Assembly (NCBI GenBank): GCA_002167745.1
Contig: NHCB01000015.1
Location: forward strand, 105,726 to 169,725
Length of the DNA stretch: 64,000 bases
From: Betaproteobacteria bacterium TMED22
Lineage (GTDB): Bacteria; Pseudomonadota; Gammaproteobacteria; Burkholderiales; Eutrophovitaceae
Direction of reading: 5' to 3'
The position numbers and the translations under genes are program-made. Below the pieces are notes generated by a model that made no database searches, was not told where the DNA came from, and saw nothing but the letters and a program-made list of their open reading frames with translations. Positions within the stretch are counted from its first letter, which is position 1; each line of letters begins with the position of its first letter. Shown here in pieces: positions 22,701 through 30,921 of this stretch.

Positions 22701-23234
22701 GTTACCCGCTTTGTTTGATCTTTGAATTTCAAGATAAAAACGTCCCTCGAATAAATTGCTCCAATATTTAATCTTTTTAGTAGCTTCTTCCTCATCGTCG
22801 TGCATTAAGGACCGCTCAATGTCCCCATCCTTCCACCCCGACAAGGCAATCAATCCATGAGAACCCTCAGCCTTGATCCAGTCGCTATGAATCGCAGCTC
22901 GCATTTCACGCTCTTCACCAACATAGGCGCGAGTCAACCAACGACTGAGCTTTAAGTAGCCCTCTGTATTTTGAACCAGCAGTAAAAGGCGAGTGGGCCC
23001 CTTACTATCTGACGTACGCACCGAGATATCACAACCAATTATTGGCTTAAGTCCGCGCTTACGAGCAGCACTATAAAACTTAACAACACCAAACAAATTG
23101 TCTAAATCACTAAGGGCTAGTGATGGCATACCATATTCAACAGCACGATCACATAGCTCAGGAATGCGAACCATACCTTGGGTAATCGAATATTCGCTGT
23201 GTGTCCTTAAATGCACAAAATGAGAATCAGTCAT
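19779..23234 (-). CDS. dnaE: DNA polymerase III alpha subunit
   Basis: DnaE is the replicative DNA polymerase. About 1151 residues: an N-terminal PHP domain ([14 protein letters not shown]), the polymerase palm with the catalytic acidic motif PDFDIDF near residue 400, [12 protein letters not shown], the fingers ([21 protein letters not shown]), a helix-hairpin-helix region, an OB domain ([14 protein letters not shown]) and a C-terminal tail. I use the ATG at 23234, which opens [16 protein letters not shown] as the family does; the frame continues seven codons to an upstream TTG with no support. Length and architecture match the DnaE1 type. Confidence 0.97.
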   Translation of the reverse strand: [1151 protein letters not shown]

Positions 23235-23322
23235 GTCTTTATTGTACGATGGCAACCGGATGGATATCCAACGATTAAGGGTATCTGCGCTGAATATTTA
23301 TTAATCAAGTCAAGGTGGAAAC

Positions 23323-24189
23323 GTGCAATCAGTATCAAAAAGTCAATTTTTAAATATAAATGGGCTCAGATATCACATTAGGACCTGGGGTAATAACAGC
23401 GACCGACATTTGTATCTTATGCATGGATGGATGGATATGTCCGCCTCTTTTGAATTTGTTGTTAAGGAACTCAGTGAGCACTGGTTCATACTCGCCCCTG
23501 ACTGGCGTGGATTTGGTCTGACAGAGTGGGCGCCATATGGCTATTGGTTTCCGGATTACGTTGCGGATCTGTCAGAAATCATTAACGCCCTTTCAAAAGA
23601 AAAAGAAGTAAACCTATTTGGGCACAGTATGGGTGGCAATATAGCAGGCTTGTACACAGGCGTATTCCCAGAAAAAGTTAATAAGTTAATTTTGGCTGAG
23701 GGTTTTGGTATGCCGCCAAGAGACGCAAGTGACGCACCTAACCATCTTAAAAAGTGGTTAGACCAAAAGCAGGTTAGTCCCACCCTAAAACCATACAAAT
23801 CGCTCTACGACGTAGCACAAAGACTGATCGCTAACACACCTCAGCTAACACAGCATCAAGCATTATTTCTTGCAGAACATTGGGCTGAGGAGCAATCCAA
23901 TGGAGAATTTAAACTCAGAGCGGATCCAAAACACAAAATGGTTAATCCAATTCTTTATCGATCAACGGAAGCATCTTTTTTCTGGAAGCGGATCACTTGC
24001 CCTACCCTTTGGTTACATAGCGATAGTGGTTGGTTACGGAAATTTATGAAAGATGACTACGAAACCATTAACGAATATCGCTCTAACTATCAAAATCTAA
24101 GTGAAGAAACCATAACTCATTCCACGCACATGATGCACCATGTACAACCGAAAAAAATTGCTGCTGCAATAGAGTCTTTTATGGATTAA
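23323..24189 (+). CDS. Alpha/beta hydrolase (serine nucleophile)
   Basis: A 288-residue soluble alpha/beta hydrolase. The oxyanion segment HGWMDMSASFEF is near residue 35, the nucleophile elbow GHSMGGNIAGLY near residue 105 gives a catalytic serine, and the late histidine is in ITHSTHMMHH. Translation starts at GTG with AAGGTGG seven bases upstream. It resembles the esterase/peroxidase-type hydrolases found singly in proteobacteria. No neighbour defines its substrate: it is divergent from dnaE and convergent with an MFS gene. Confidence 0.85.
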   Translation: MQSVSKSQFLNINGLRYHIRTWGNNSDRHLYLMHGWMDMSASFEFVVKELSEHWFILAPDWRGFGLTEWAPYGYWFPDYVADLSEIINALSKEKEVNLFGHSMGGNIAGLYTGVFPEKVNKLILAEGFGMPPRDASDAPNHLKKWLDQKQVSPTLKPYKSLYDVAQRLIANTPQLTQHQALFLAEHWAEEQSNGEFKLRADPKHKMVNPILYRSTEASFFWKRITCPTLWLHSDSGWLRKFMKDDYETINEYRSNYQNLSEETITHSTHMMHHVQPKKIAAAIESFMD

Positions 24190-24213
24190 GCTGACGCCTC
24201 GATAGCTTTGCCT

Positions 24214-25392
24214 TTATTCACTTTTCTTGTAGAACAATAGGCCACGCCATACAGCAAATGTGCCCAAGACTAAAAATCCCAAAGTGTAGCTTTCGGTCAA
24301 CACATGAATCAGCCAAAACAAAGTTGGTAACAAAACAACACCAGAGTAAGTCATCGCAAGGGAAGCTCCAGTCGCTGCGCCAGCCCGACCGGGTGACGCA
24401 ATTCTCGCCACTTCGGCTATATAAACTCCGTTCCATCCAACAGCAGAGGCCCCAAAGAAAAAAGAAAAAATGTAAATTAGCATGACGGAGAACGTTGGAT
24501 GAACTAGACACATCGCCGCTGCTGAAATGCCCATTAATAACCCGAGAAACCCCAATACGGAGCGAGGTGAAAAACCGTAATCTGCAAGAACTCCCCAGAA
24601 TAAACGCGCTATAGCACCAGCGATCATAGCAATCGAAAGGGCCGAACCAGCAACAGATACCGTCAGTTGCGCTCGTTCGGTCAACATGACTACCAAATAA
24701 GAGCCTAAACTCATCTGCATTCCAGAAAATACAAACGAAGATATGGCTAGTTCTCTTAGCTTCCCATTTGAAAACACAAGTCTTAGGGGTTCGAGTAAGC
24801 TCAATGACTGCATTTCAGTCGGTGCATTTAGAGATATTCGATCAACTTTCTTTTGAATGAATTGCGCGAAGAAGATAACAGCTACACCGATCAAACCAAC
24901 AATAATGGCTGCTTCTTTCCATCCAAACGAATACATTAAATAAGGAACGAGCGCCCCAGCGATAGCTCCACCTATCGGAACGCCTGTCTGCTTTATTGAA
25001 AAAATCAAAGAGCGCATATTAGTCGGAGCCTGATCAGCCAGAACAGTCGACGAAGATGGTGTTACTGCGCCGTAACCCAAACCCACTACTAGTGCGCCCA
25101 GTACGATAATGAATACATCTCCGGTTGACATTAATACAACACCGAACGACGCGCATAAAACGCATAATTGGCTTACCCGAATCGCACCAAGACGACTGAT
25201 TAATAAACCAGACAACAATGCGGAGGGTACCGAAGACAGATAAATTAATGCAATTATGAGCCCGACAGACGCTGCGCTAACACCTACATCGCCTTGAGCT
25301 ACCGGCGCCAGGATAGGTGGTGTAAACACTACCAAAGAAGCTTGAATTTGAACCGCTAATGTGACCAGTAAGGAGGCAATGAACATAGGCAT
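24214..25392 (-). CDS. MFS transporter, unknown substrate
   Basis: A 392-residue integral membrane protein with about twelve transmembrane helices. It carries the MFS motif in helices 2-3 (SVPSALLSGLLISRLGAIR), the helix 4-5 segment GLGYGAVTPSSSTVLADQAP and a second-half loop (FSPRSVLGFLGLL). The pattern resembles the CynX/NimT and NarK-like branches of the superfamily, which export or import small anions, but the substrate cannot be assigned. AAAAGG lies ten bases before the start. It follows metY by 67 bases and could be co-transcribed with it. Confidence 0.82.
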   Translation of the reverse strand: MPMFIASLLVTLAVQIQASLVVFTPPILAPVAQGDVGVSAASVGLIIALIYLSSVPSALLSGLLISRLGAIRVSQLCVLCASFGVVLMSTGDVFIIVLGALVVGLGYGAVTPSSSTVLADQAPTNMRSLIFSIKQTGVPIGGAIAGALVPYLMYSFGWKEAAIIVGLIGVAVIFFAQFIQKKVDRISLNAPTEMQSLSLLEPLRLVFSNGKLRELAISSFVFSGMQMSLGSYLVVMLTERAQLTVSVAGSALSIAMIAGAIARLFWGVLADYGFSPRSVLGFLGLLMGISAAAMCLVHPTFSVMLIYIFSFFFGASAVGWNGVYIAEVARIASPGRAGAATGASLAMTYSGVVLLPTLFWLIHVLTESYTLGFLVLGTFAVWRGLLFYKKSE

Positions 25393-25459
25393 GAAAACCT
25401 TTTAGGACGAACAACCCACTAAATCAATACTATTGTTGATTTAGTCATATTTTACGCAG

Positions 25460-26752
25460 TCACGTGGGAGATGAAGACTTAGCCAAAGCTTGGTCAAGGT
25501 CCCAGAGAATATCGTCGATATCTTCAATCCCTATAGATAAACGGATCATATCGGGAGAAATACCTGCTTTTAGTTGATCCTCCTCAGATAACTGTCTATG
25601 AGTGGTGGAGGCAGGATGAATTACAAGGGATTTTGCATCGCCGACATTAGCTAAATGCGAGAAAAACTCAAGTGCCTCGATAAAACGCTCACCCGCATTC
25701 AAGCCACCTTTAATACCAAACGTCATAATGGAGCCACAGCCTTTAGGCATATATTTTTTTCCCAAATCAACATGCGGGCTCGAGGCAAGACCGGGAAAGC
25801 TAACCCAAGATACGCAAGCATGCGACTCTAGAAAATTCGCTACTTTAAGCGCATTCGAAACATGACGATCCATGCGCACGTGCAGCGTCTCTAATCCCTG
25901 CAGAAGAAGCCAAGCGCTCATCGGCGCCAAAGAAGGCCCAAGCGTTCTCAACGTCTCCATTCGAGCCTTCATGGTAAATCCGAAGTCCCCAAAAGTTTCA
26001 TAAAAACGTACTCCATGGTAACCCTTAGATGGCTCTGTCATTGAGGGAAAATTGCCGTTATCCCAGGGAAAGTCGCCGGACTCAACAATCACACCACCCA
26101 TGGTCGTCCCGTGACCCCCAATGAATTTTGTAGCCGATTGCACGACGATATCGGCACCATGCTTAATCGGTTGGCACAGATAAGGAGATGCAAATGTATT
26201 GTCTATTACCAAGGGAATTCCAGCTTCATGGGCAATATCCGCTACAGCTCGAATGTCAAGAACATTGACCTGAGGATTACCCATAGTCTCAGCATAAATC
26301 GCCTTTGTTTTAGGTGTTATTGCAGCTCTAAAATTCTCTGGATCGTTGGGATTAACAAAGTTTGTATGAATCCCAAAGCGTCTGAACGTGACGTCAAATT
26401 GCGAATACGTGCCACCGTACAAAGTACTTGAAGAGAGAAGTTCATCCCCCTCCTCAAGCAATGTCAAAATCGCACACATTTGTGCTGCCTGACCAGAACT
26501 AACTGCAAGGGCAGCTCTACCTCCCTCCAGAGCAGCCACCCGCTCTTCAAGAACTGCGACAGTTGGGTTGGATAATCTAGAATAAACGTTACCGAAAGTT
26601 TGTAGATTAAATAAACTCGCAGCATGTTCTGCAGAGTCAAAAACATAAGACGTCGTTTGATATATAGGAGCGGCTCTTGATCCAGTTACCGCATCTGGAA
26701 TCTGACCTGCATGTAAACATAGGGTACCAACCCCGTATTCTCGATCTGCCAT
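25460..26752 (-). CDS. metY: O-acetylhomoserine sulfhydrylase (Cys/Met metabolism PLP enzyme)
   Basis: The enzyme makes homocysteine directly from O-acetylhomoserine and sulfide, bypassing cystathionine. The 430-residue length and the starts GTLCLHAGQ and AAPIYQTTSYVF are typical of MetY rather than the shorter MetB/MetC. The PLP lysine is Lys209 in VQSATKFIGGHG, and YSRLSNPT supplies the tyrosine and arginine that contact PLP in the neighbouring subunit. The CoA-binding protein gene upstream ends 20 bases before its start, so they are likely co-transcribed. Confidence 0.93.
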   Translation of the reverse strand: MADREYGVGTLCLHAGQIPDAVTGSRAAPIYQTTSYVFDSAEHAASLFNLQTFGNVYSRLSNPTVAVLEERVAALEGGRAALAVSSGQAAQMCAILTLLEEGDELLSSSTLYGGTYSQFDVTFRRFGIHTNFVNPNDPENFRAAITPKTKAIYAETMGNPQVNVLDIRAVADIAHEAGIPLVIDNTFASPYLCQPIKHGADIVVQSATKFIGGHGTTMGGVIVESGDFPWDNGNFPSMTEPSKGYHGVRFYETFGDFGFTMKARMETLRTLGPSLAPMSAWLLLQGLETLHVRMDRHVSNALKVANFLESHACVSWVSFPGLASSPHVDLGKKYMPKGCGSIMTFGIKGGLNAGERFIEALEFFSHLANVGDAKSLVIHPASTTHRQLSEEDQLKAGISPDMIRLSIGIEDIDDILWDLDQALAKSSSPT

Positions 26753-26772
26753 TATTTATTTTCCCTCGTCCT

Positions 26773-27255
26773 TTAGGGTAGCCATTTGGGCCGCTTTGAG
26801 GAAATGACCTTAGTGTTCACCCCAACCCAATTTAAACCCCCAAATAATCTGCCATGCTCAATCTTGACGCAACGATCTTCGACATAGGTAATACCAGCGT
26901 TACTCGCGATTCGACTTGCCTCTTCGTTCTTAACACCAAGTTGCAACCAAAGCACTTTTGCGCCGATAGATACTGACTGCTCGGCGATTGGCATTATATC
27001 CTCGCTTTTTCTGAAGCAGTCCACCATATCCACCCGCTCTTCAATCTCACCAAGGGATGAATAACAGCGTTCACCCAAAACCTCTTCGCCCTCGTACGCG
27101 GGATTGACAGGAATTATTTTATAGCCATGTTCTTGCATATATTTCGCCGCGAAATAACTCGGTCTGTACCAATTTGCAGATAATCCAACGACCGCAATAG
27201 TTTTGGACTCTCTCAATATCAGTCTTAGCTCGCTTATCCCTTGCCCATCACTCAT
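26773..27255 (-). CDS. CoA-binding domain protein (YccU family)
   Basis: A 160-residue single-domain Rossmann protein of the CoA_binding_2/YccU family. It shows the dinucleotide-type loop IAVVGLSANWYRPSYFAAKYMQEHGY, IIPVNPAYEGEEVLGERCY, the DMVDCFR strand and the LWLQLGVKNEEA segment, with the conserved cysteine and lysine of VEDRCVKIEHGRL. Family members are structurally related to the succinyl-CoA synthetase alpha N-domain, but their physiological role is unclear. It is the apparent first gene of a unit with metY. Confidence 0.9.
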   Translation of the reverse strand: MSDGQGISELRLILRESKTIAVVGLSANWYRPSYFAAKYMQEHGYKIIPVNPAYEGEEVLGERCYSSLGEIEERVDMVDCFRKSEDIMPIAEQSVSIGAKVLWLQLGVKNEEASRIASNAGITYVEDRCVKIEHGRLFGGLNWVGVNTKVISSKRPKWLP

Positions 27256-27354
27256 TAGTTTCTGTTCCAGATTTAGTTTTGATTTTGCTCATGGAATGGC
27301 GATATTTATTGAGCTTGCATTCTAGCATTGTCTAGTCAACGAGCTCTTATTGCT

Positions 27355-27370
27355 TGGGTTTATCAACCCA
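27355..27370 (-). terminator. Short hairpin after the hydroxyacyl-CoA dehydrogenase gene
   Basis: TGGGTT and AACCCA form a six-base-pair stem with a four-base loop, beginning two bases after the stop codon of the minus-strand gene that ends at 27372. There is no long uridine run after it on the minus strand, so it is at best a weak terminator or mRNA-end stabiliser between that gene and the CoA-binding/metY unit. Confidence 0.35.
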
Positions 27371-27371
27371 T

Positions 27372-28286
27372 TTAATTGTCCAGAAGCACTTTTATACTGG
27401 ACTTAAGTTTCTGCATATATCGTTCACGAGTCTCACGAATAGAAGCCTGATCCCAATGCCAAAATCCTTTTCCAGATTTCATCCCAATCTCGCCTCGCTT
27501 GACTTTATCCCCGAGAAATGAAGGCGGCTTATCCGCATTACTCAAGTCTGAAAATACGCTCGTATTTGCCGAATAGGTAACATCTAAACCAGAAATTTCT
27601 TTTTGCATGACTGGGCCAGCAGCAAGAAAACGACATCCGAAACCATACATAACTGCTTTGTCTACATCCTCAGGAGTTGCGATCTCACGCTCTAATATGT
27701 GCCATACCTCTCTGATCAATGCTGCCTGAATACGGTTTGCTAAAAATCCGGGAACGTCCTTCCGTACAATTACCGGGACAAAATCACGAGCGGACAGGTA
27801 CTGTTTAAGTTCGTTTGCTATCTGAAGCTCTGAGCTCTCGGACATAACGATCTCTACCAACGGAACCAAATGGGCTGGCATAAAAAAATGCAGCCCAAAA
27901 AAACGAGTCTGTTGACTCAACCCGCTAGCAATGAGCGAAATTCCAAAGGTGGAGGAGTTACTTGTGATGATGGCGTGTTCGTTCGCAAGAGAAACTATCT
28001 GTCGAAATATACTTTGTTTAACCGCCAAATCCTCAATGACGTTCTCAATGACAAGATCCACAGAAAGCCAATCTACGGAGGTCAAAGTCGAGACCAACTG
28101 CATATCAATATTATCAGAGGACACATCTAGGTCACGAGCTGCGCTTATAGCTCGAGCGGCAAACGTCTCAGCACGTCCACCAGGACGGCCAATCACAGTA
28201 ACCCGAGCACCAGATGCGGACAATTTGACGGCAAGGTCGGTGCCCATAGTACCTGCTCCGACGATTACGATATGTTTAATGTCCAT
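27372..28286 (-). CDS. 3-hydroxyacyl-CoA dehydrogenase family protein
   Basis: A 304-residue NAD-dependent dehydrogenase with an N-terminal Rossmann domain (IVIVGAGTMGTDLAVKLSASG) and a C-terminal helical 3HCDH domain. The catalytic histidine segment is GLHFFMPAHLVPLVEIVM, the glutamate-containing dimer region follows, and KDVPGFLANRIQAALIREVWHI is characteristic of the family. Its size fits single-domain 3-hydroxybutyryl-CoA dehydrogenases and the related L-carnitine and hydroxy-acid dehydrogenases. The substrate is not determined by context; it could act on a beta-hydroxyacyl-CoA or a hydroxy acid. Confidence 0.88.
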   Translation of the reverse strand: MDIKHIVIVGAGTMGTDLAVKLSASGARVTVIGRPGGRAETFAARAISAARDLDVSSDNIDMQLVSTLTSVDWLSVDLVIENVIEDLAVKQSIFRQIVSLANEHAIITSNSSTFGISLIASGLSQQTRFFGLHFFMPAHLVPLVEIVMSESSELQIANELKQYLSARDFVPVIVRKDVPGFLANRIQAALIREVWHILEREIATPEDVDKAVMYGFGCRFLAAGPVMQKEISGLDVTYSANTSVFSDLSNADKPPSFLGDKVKRGEIGMKSGKGFWHWDQASIRETRERYMQKLKSSIKVLLDN

Positions 28287-28357
28287 TGGATATCCGGTAT
28301 TAGTTTCAATGATACTTTATCGTTTTAAGATCGCCCTAAACAGCCAGCAGTCTCAGA

Positions 28358-28822
28358 TTAATAGTCGAGCGTGTAACGCATCGTAATCAATTCCGACCCC
28401 GGATTGTTCGTCGTTAACCCGCCATTAGATAAATGATCAATACTAATAGATAGTGCCGAGTCCCCAGCAAAATGAATACCCAGGCCAATTAATGAACGAA
28501 AATGAATGTTCCCACCTAAATCTGTATCTTCTGGGTTGTAGTACCCGGGCATAAAACTAGCCTCGACAAAAAAACGATCCGATAAATCAACCTGCTTGTG
28601 TACGCCTACACCCGCCCAAAAATCACTATCGGCATCAAGTCTTAACGCCGTAGCCCATGGCCAATTAGTTACTGCTCCAGAAAATTTGCCACCTTTGTGG
28701 TACTCAAGCACCACCCCGCCGCCGCCATCGGGATCAACGCCAGCACCAACGACAACGCTTTGAGCGAGCAAGGTAAGTGGCAAACAGAAACAAACAAACA
28801 AAACTAATCGAGACAAAAGCAT
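28358..28822 (-). CDS. pagL: PagL-like lipid A 3-O-deacylase
   Basis: A 154-residue outer-membrane beta-barrel candidate. A signal peptide of about 20 residues ends in LLA-QS; amphipathic strands then alternate to a terminal aromatic (TMRYTLDY), the usual outer-membrane insertion signal. The motif SIDHLSNGG supplies the His130 and Ser132 expected for the PagL catalytic pair, followed by the conserved asparagine. PagL enzymes remove the 3-position acyl chain of lipid A in the outer leaflet. Overall similarity was judged only from these features. It stands alone between the hydroxyacyl-CoA dehydrogenase and TRAP genes. Confidence 0.8.
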   Translation of the reverse strand: MLLSRLVLFVCFCLPLTLLAQSVVVGAGVDPDGGGGVVLEYHKGGKFSGAVTNWPWATALRLDADSDFWAGVGVHKQVDLSDRFFVEASFMPGYYNPEDTDLGGNIHFRSLIGLGIHFAGDSALSISIDHLSNGGLTTNNPGSELITMRYTLDY

Positions 28823-28883
28823 CCCACAAACCTTTCAAAAAGAGCCTGGTGAAATACAGGAGCGACTAAATTCCCGCTAAACA

Positions 28884-30269
28884 CTACATGAGAAATCCTG
28901 AGGCCCTAGGCAACCAAAGTACTAGCTCAGGAAAGCCTATAATCAAACCAAGTCCCGTTAACTGTAGCAACACAAAAGGGATTATCCCTCGGTAGATATG
29001 CCCCATATTGATAGAAGGCGGCACAACACCCTTCATATAGAAAAGTGTGAAGCCAAAAGGTGGTGTTAGGAAAGATGTCTGAAGATTCACAGAAAGCATC
29101 ACACAAAACCAAGTTAGGAATACGATCGGACCACCATCGCCAATATGCGGGCCAAAGTCAATTCCTTGAAGTATTGGCGCAAATACTGGCAGAACGATTA
29201 ATGTGATTTCAATCCAATCAAAGAAAAATCCGAGCAAGAAAGTCAGCACTAACATGAACGTCAAAATTTCCCATCCCGTATCAATACCGATAGTTTCCAA
29301 GAGCTCTACAATCAGATCATCTCCACCTAAAGCTCGGAATACGTAACTAAAAAGCTGCGCGCCAAAAAATATAAAGAAGACCATCCCGTTCGTTAAACCA
29401 GCACGGCGTATCACCTCTTTCATCGTTTGCATGCTGAGCTTCTTGTTCATCCAAGCGAGAAATATAGCGCCAAGACAACCTACACCTGCCGCCTCAGTTG
29501 GTGTTGCAAATCCGCCAAAAATTGAGCCCAGCACTAATGTGATCAACAATAACGGTGGAAAGAAGCTCTTAAGAACTAGACCGATCAATTCTGCGGTTGA
29601 GTCAGGTCCCACATCGTCCGGCAAAGGCGGTGCCCTATCAGGATTTCTATAACTACTAAAGCCAATATAAAAAAGATATAGACCGGCGAGAATCATTCCC
29701 GGAACTATAGACGCCGCAAATAGAGCTCCTACTGAGACCGATAAAAGATCACCCATAATCACCAGCATAATCGAGGGCGGGATTAAAATTCCAAGTGTTC
29801 CCGCAGACGCGATCGTGCCAGTCGCTAACTCCTTCGCATACCCACGTTCCATCATTGATGGCAATGCGATCATTGTTAGCATCACAACGGATGCACCTAC
29901 GATTCCGGTCGTTGCCGCCATAATAGTACCCATTAGGGTGACTGACATAGCTAACCCACCGGGGATCCGTCTGGTCACGATTTGGAGTGTGGACAACAAA
30001 TCTTTAGCGACACCACTTCGCTCAAGCATCGTACCCATAAAGATAAACATGGGTACAGCAACAATGATTGGATTGGAAGCGGCTGTACCCCAAACACGGG
30101 GCATCAAATTGAAAAATTGTATTGGATTGAAAATATCAAGCAATATACCAATTCCGCCAAACAATATGGCGACACCACCAAGCACGAACGCTACCGGAAA
30201 GCCACAAAAAAGAGAAATCGCCAGAACGAGAAATAAAAACAGAGAAATATGATGCGCAAACCAACTCAT
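28884..30269 (-). CDS. dctM: TRAP transporter large permease subunit (DctM)
   Basis: The large, 461-residue membrane subunit of a tripartite ATP-independent periplasmic transporter, with about twelve to thirteen hydrophobic helices. Recognisable segments are the FPVAFVLGG start, PMFIFMGTMLERSGVAKDLL, GILIPPSIMLVIMGD and TPTEAAGVGCLGA. The insertion of DIFNPIQFFNLMPRVWGTAASN resembles the mannitol/chloroaromatic (2-oxoacid) branch of DctM proteins. The start overlaps the dctQ stop by four bases (ATGA), so the subunits are co-translated. It would drive sodium-coupled uptake using the receptors encoded just upstream. Confidence 0.94.
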   Translation of the reverse strand: MSWFAHHISLFLFLVLAISLFCGFPVAFVLGGVAILFGGIGILLDIFNPIQFFNLMPRVWGTAASNPIIVAVPMFIFMGTMLERSGVAKDLLSTLQIVTRRIPGGLAMSVTLMGTIMAATTGIVGASVVMLTMIALPSMMERGYAKELATGTIASAGTLGILIPPSIMLVIMGDLLSVSVGALFAASIVPGMILAGLYLFYIGFSSYRNPDRAPPLPDDVGPDSTAELIGLVLKSFFPPLLLITLVLGSIFGGFATPTEAAGVGCLGAIFLAWMNKKLSMQTMKEVIRRAGLTNGMVFFIFFGAQLFSYVFRALGGDDLIVELLETIGIDTGWEILTFMLVLTFLLGFFFDWIEITLIVLPVFAPILQGIDFGPHIGDGGPIVFLTWFCVMLSVNLQTSFLTPPFGFTLFYMKGVVPPSINMGHIYRGIIPFVLLQLTGLGLIIGFPELVLWLPRASGFLM

Positions 30270-30844
30270 GACGATGCCTCCACTTTACTCGCAATCACAG
30301 CCGGTGTTGCTCGCCCCCGAAGACTTGGATCGCCATACAAATAAACTACCGAACGCATCAATACGGAAAGAACGCCCGCAAACAGCAAGATCAGTCCAGC
30401 GGTTATACAGCCTTTCGGTATCCATCTAAAAGGCAACCCGTTTGAAGACGGTGACGCTTCATTATCGACCCACGCCTCCCATGTAAAATCAGCACTAAAA
30501 TATATGGCAAGCAAACAATAGGGAATCGCAAAGAACAAACATCCTATAAACTCCGCAAAGACTATCGTTCGTGGCTTTGCATTAATATACGCAATATCAA
30601 TACGAACATGTGCATTGTGAATATAGGCGGCTCCAAGCCAAAATGAGAACAAAGCGGTATGAAGATGCCACTCAAGCTCTTGTAACTTTGTTGAACCCAT
30701 CCCCGGCATTTGATATCCAATTTTCCGCGTCACCACATCAAAAGCAATCACGATAGTTGTAAGAATAAATAACCAGCCAACCGTGTCTGCCACACGATCC
30801 AGCACACTATCGATACGGTCACTCACATCCAGCATAGATTTCAT
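30266..30844 (-). CDS. dctQ: TRAP transporter small permease subunit (DctQ)
   Basis: A 192-residue membrane protein with four predicted helices, the DctQ architecture. The N-terminal helix WLFILTTIVIAFDVVTRKIG is followed by the conserved LQELEWHLHTALFSFWLGAAYIHNAHVRIDI, the DctQ signature of the larger, keto-acid type subunits. It overlaps dctM by four bases and starts 77 bases after the last receptor gene, with a hairpin and T-rich tract in that gap. Confidence 0.93.
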   Translation of the reverse strand: MKSMLDVSDRIDSVLDRVADTVGWLFILTTIVIAFDVVTRKIGYQMPGMGSTKLQELEWHLHTALFSFWLGAAYIHNAHVRIDIAYINAKPRTIVFAEFIGCLFFAIPYCLLAIYFSADFTWEAWVDNEASPSSNGLPFRWIPKGCITAGLILLFAGVLSVLMRSVVYLYGDPSLRGRATPAVIASKVEASS

Positions 30845-30858
30845 AAATCACCACACAC

Positions 30859-30894
30859 TAGTAAAAAATCAAAAAGAACGGACCAGCTATCCGT
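30859..30894 (-). terminator. Attenuator-like hairpin with T-rich tail between receptor and permease genes
   Basis: Read on the minus strand, ACGGA and TCCGT pair across a seven-base loop (30878-30894) and are followed by TCTTTTTGATTTTTT. This resembles a weak intrinsic terminator. It lies between the receptor gene ending at 30922 and dctQ, where partial termination would lower permease expression relative to receptor. No measurement supports this; it is inference from position and shape. Confidence 0.5.
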
Positions 30895-30921
30895 CTAAAA
30901 TATCAAGCAGGCAACTATTCT

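Noticed and set aside
26111-26431. 106-residue plus-strand frame opposite metY
   Set aside because: It covers the PLP-lysine region of metY on the other strand and shows no recognisable domain.
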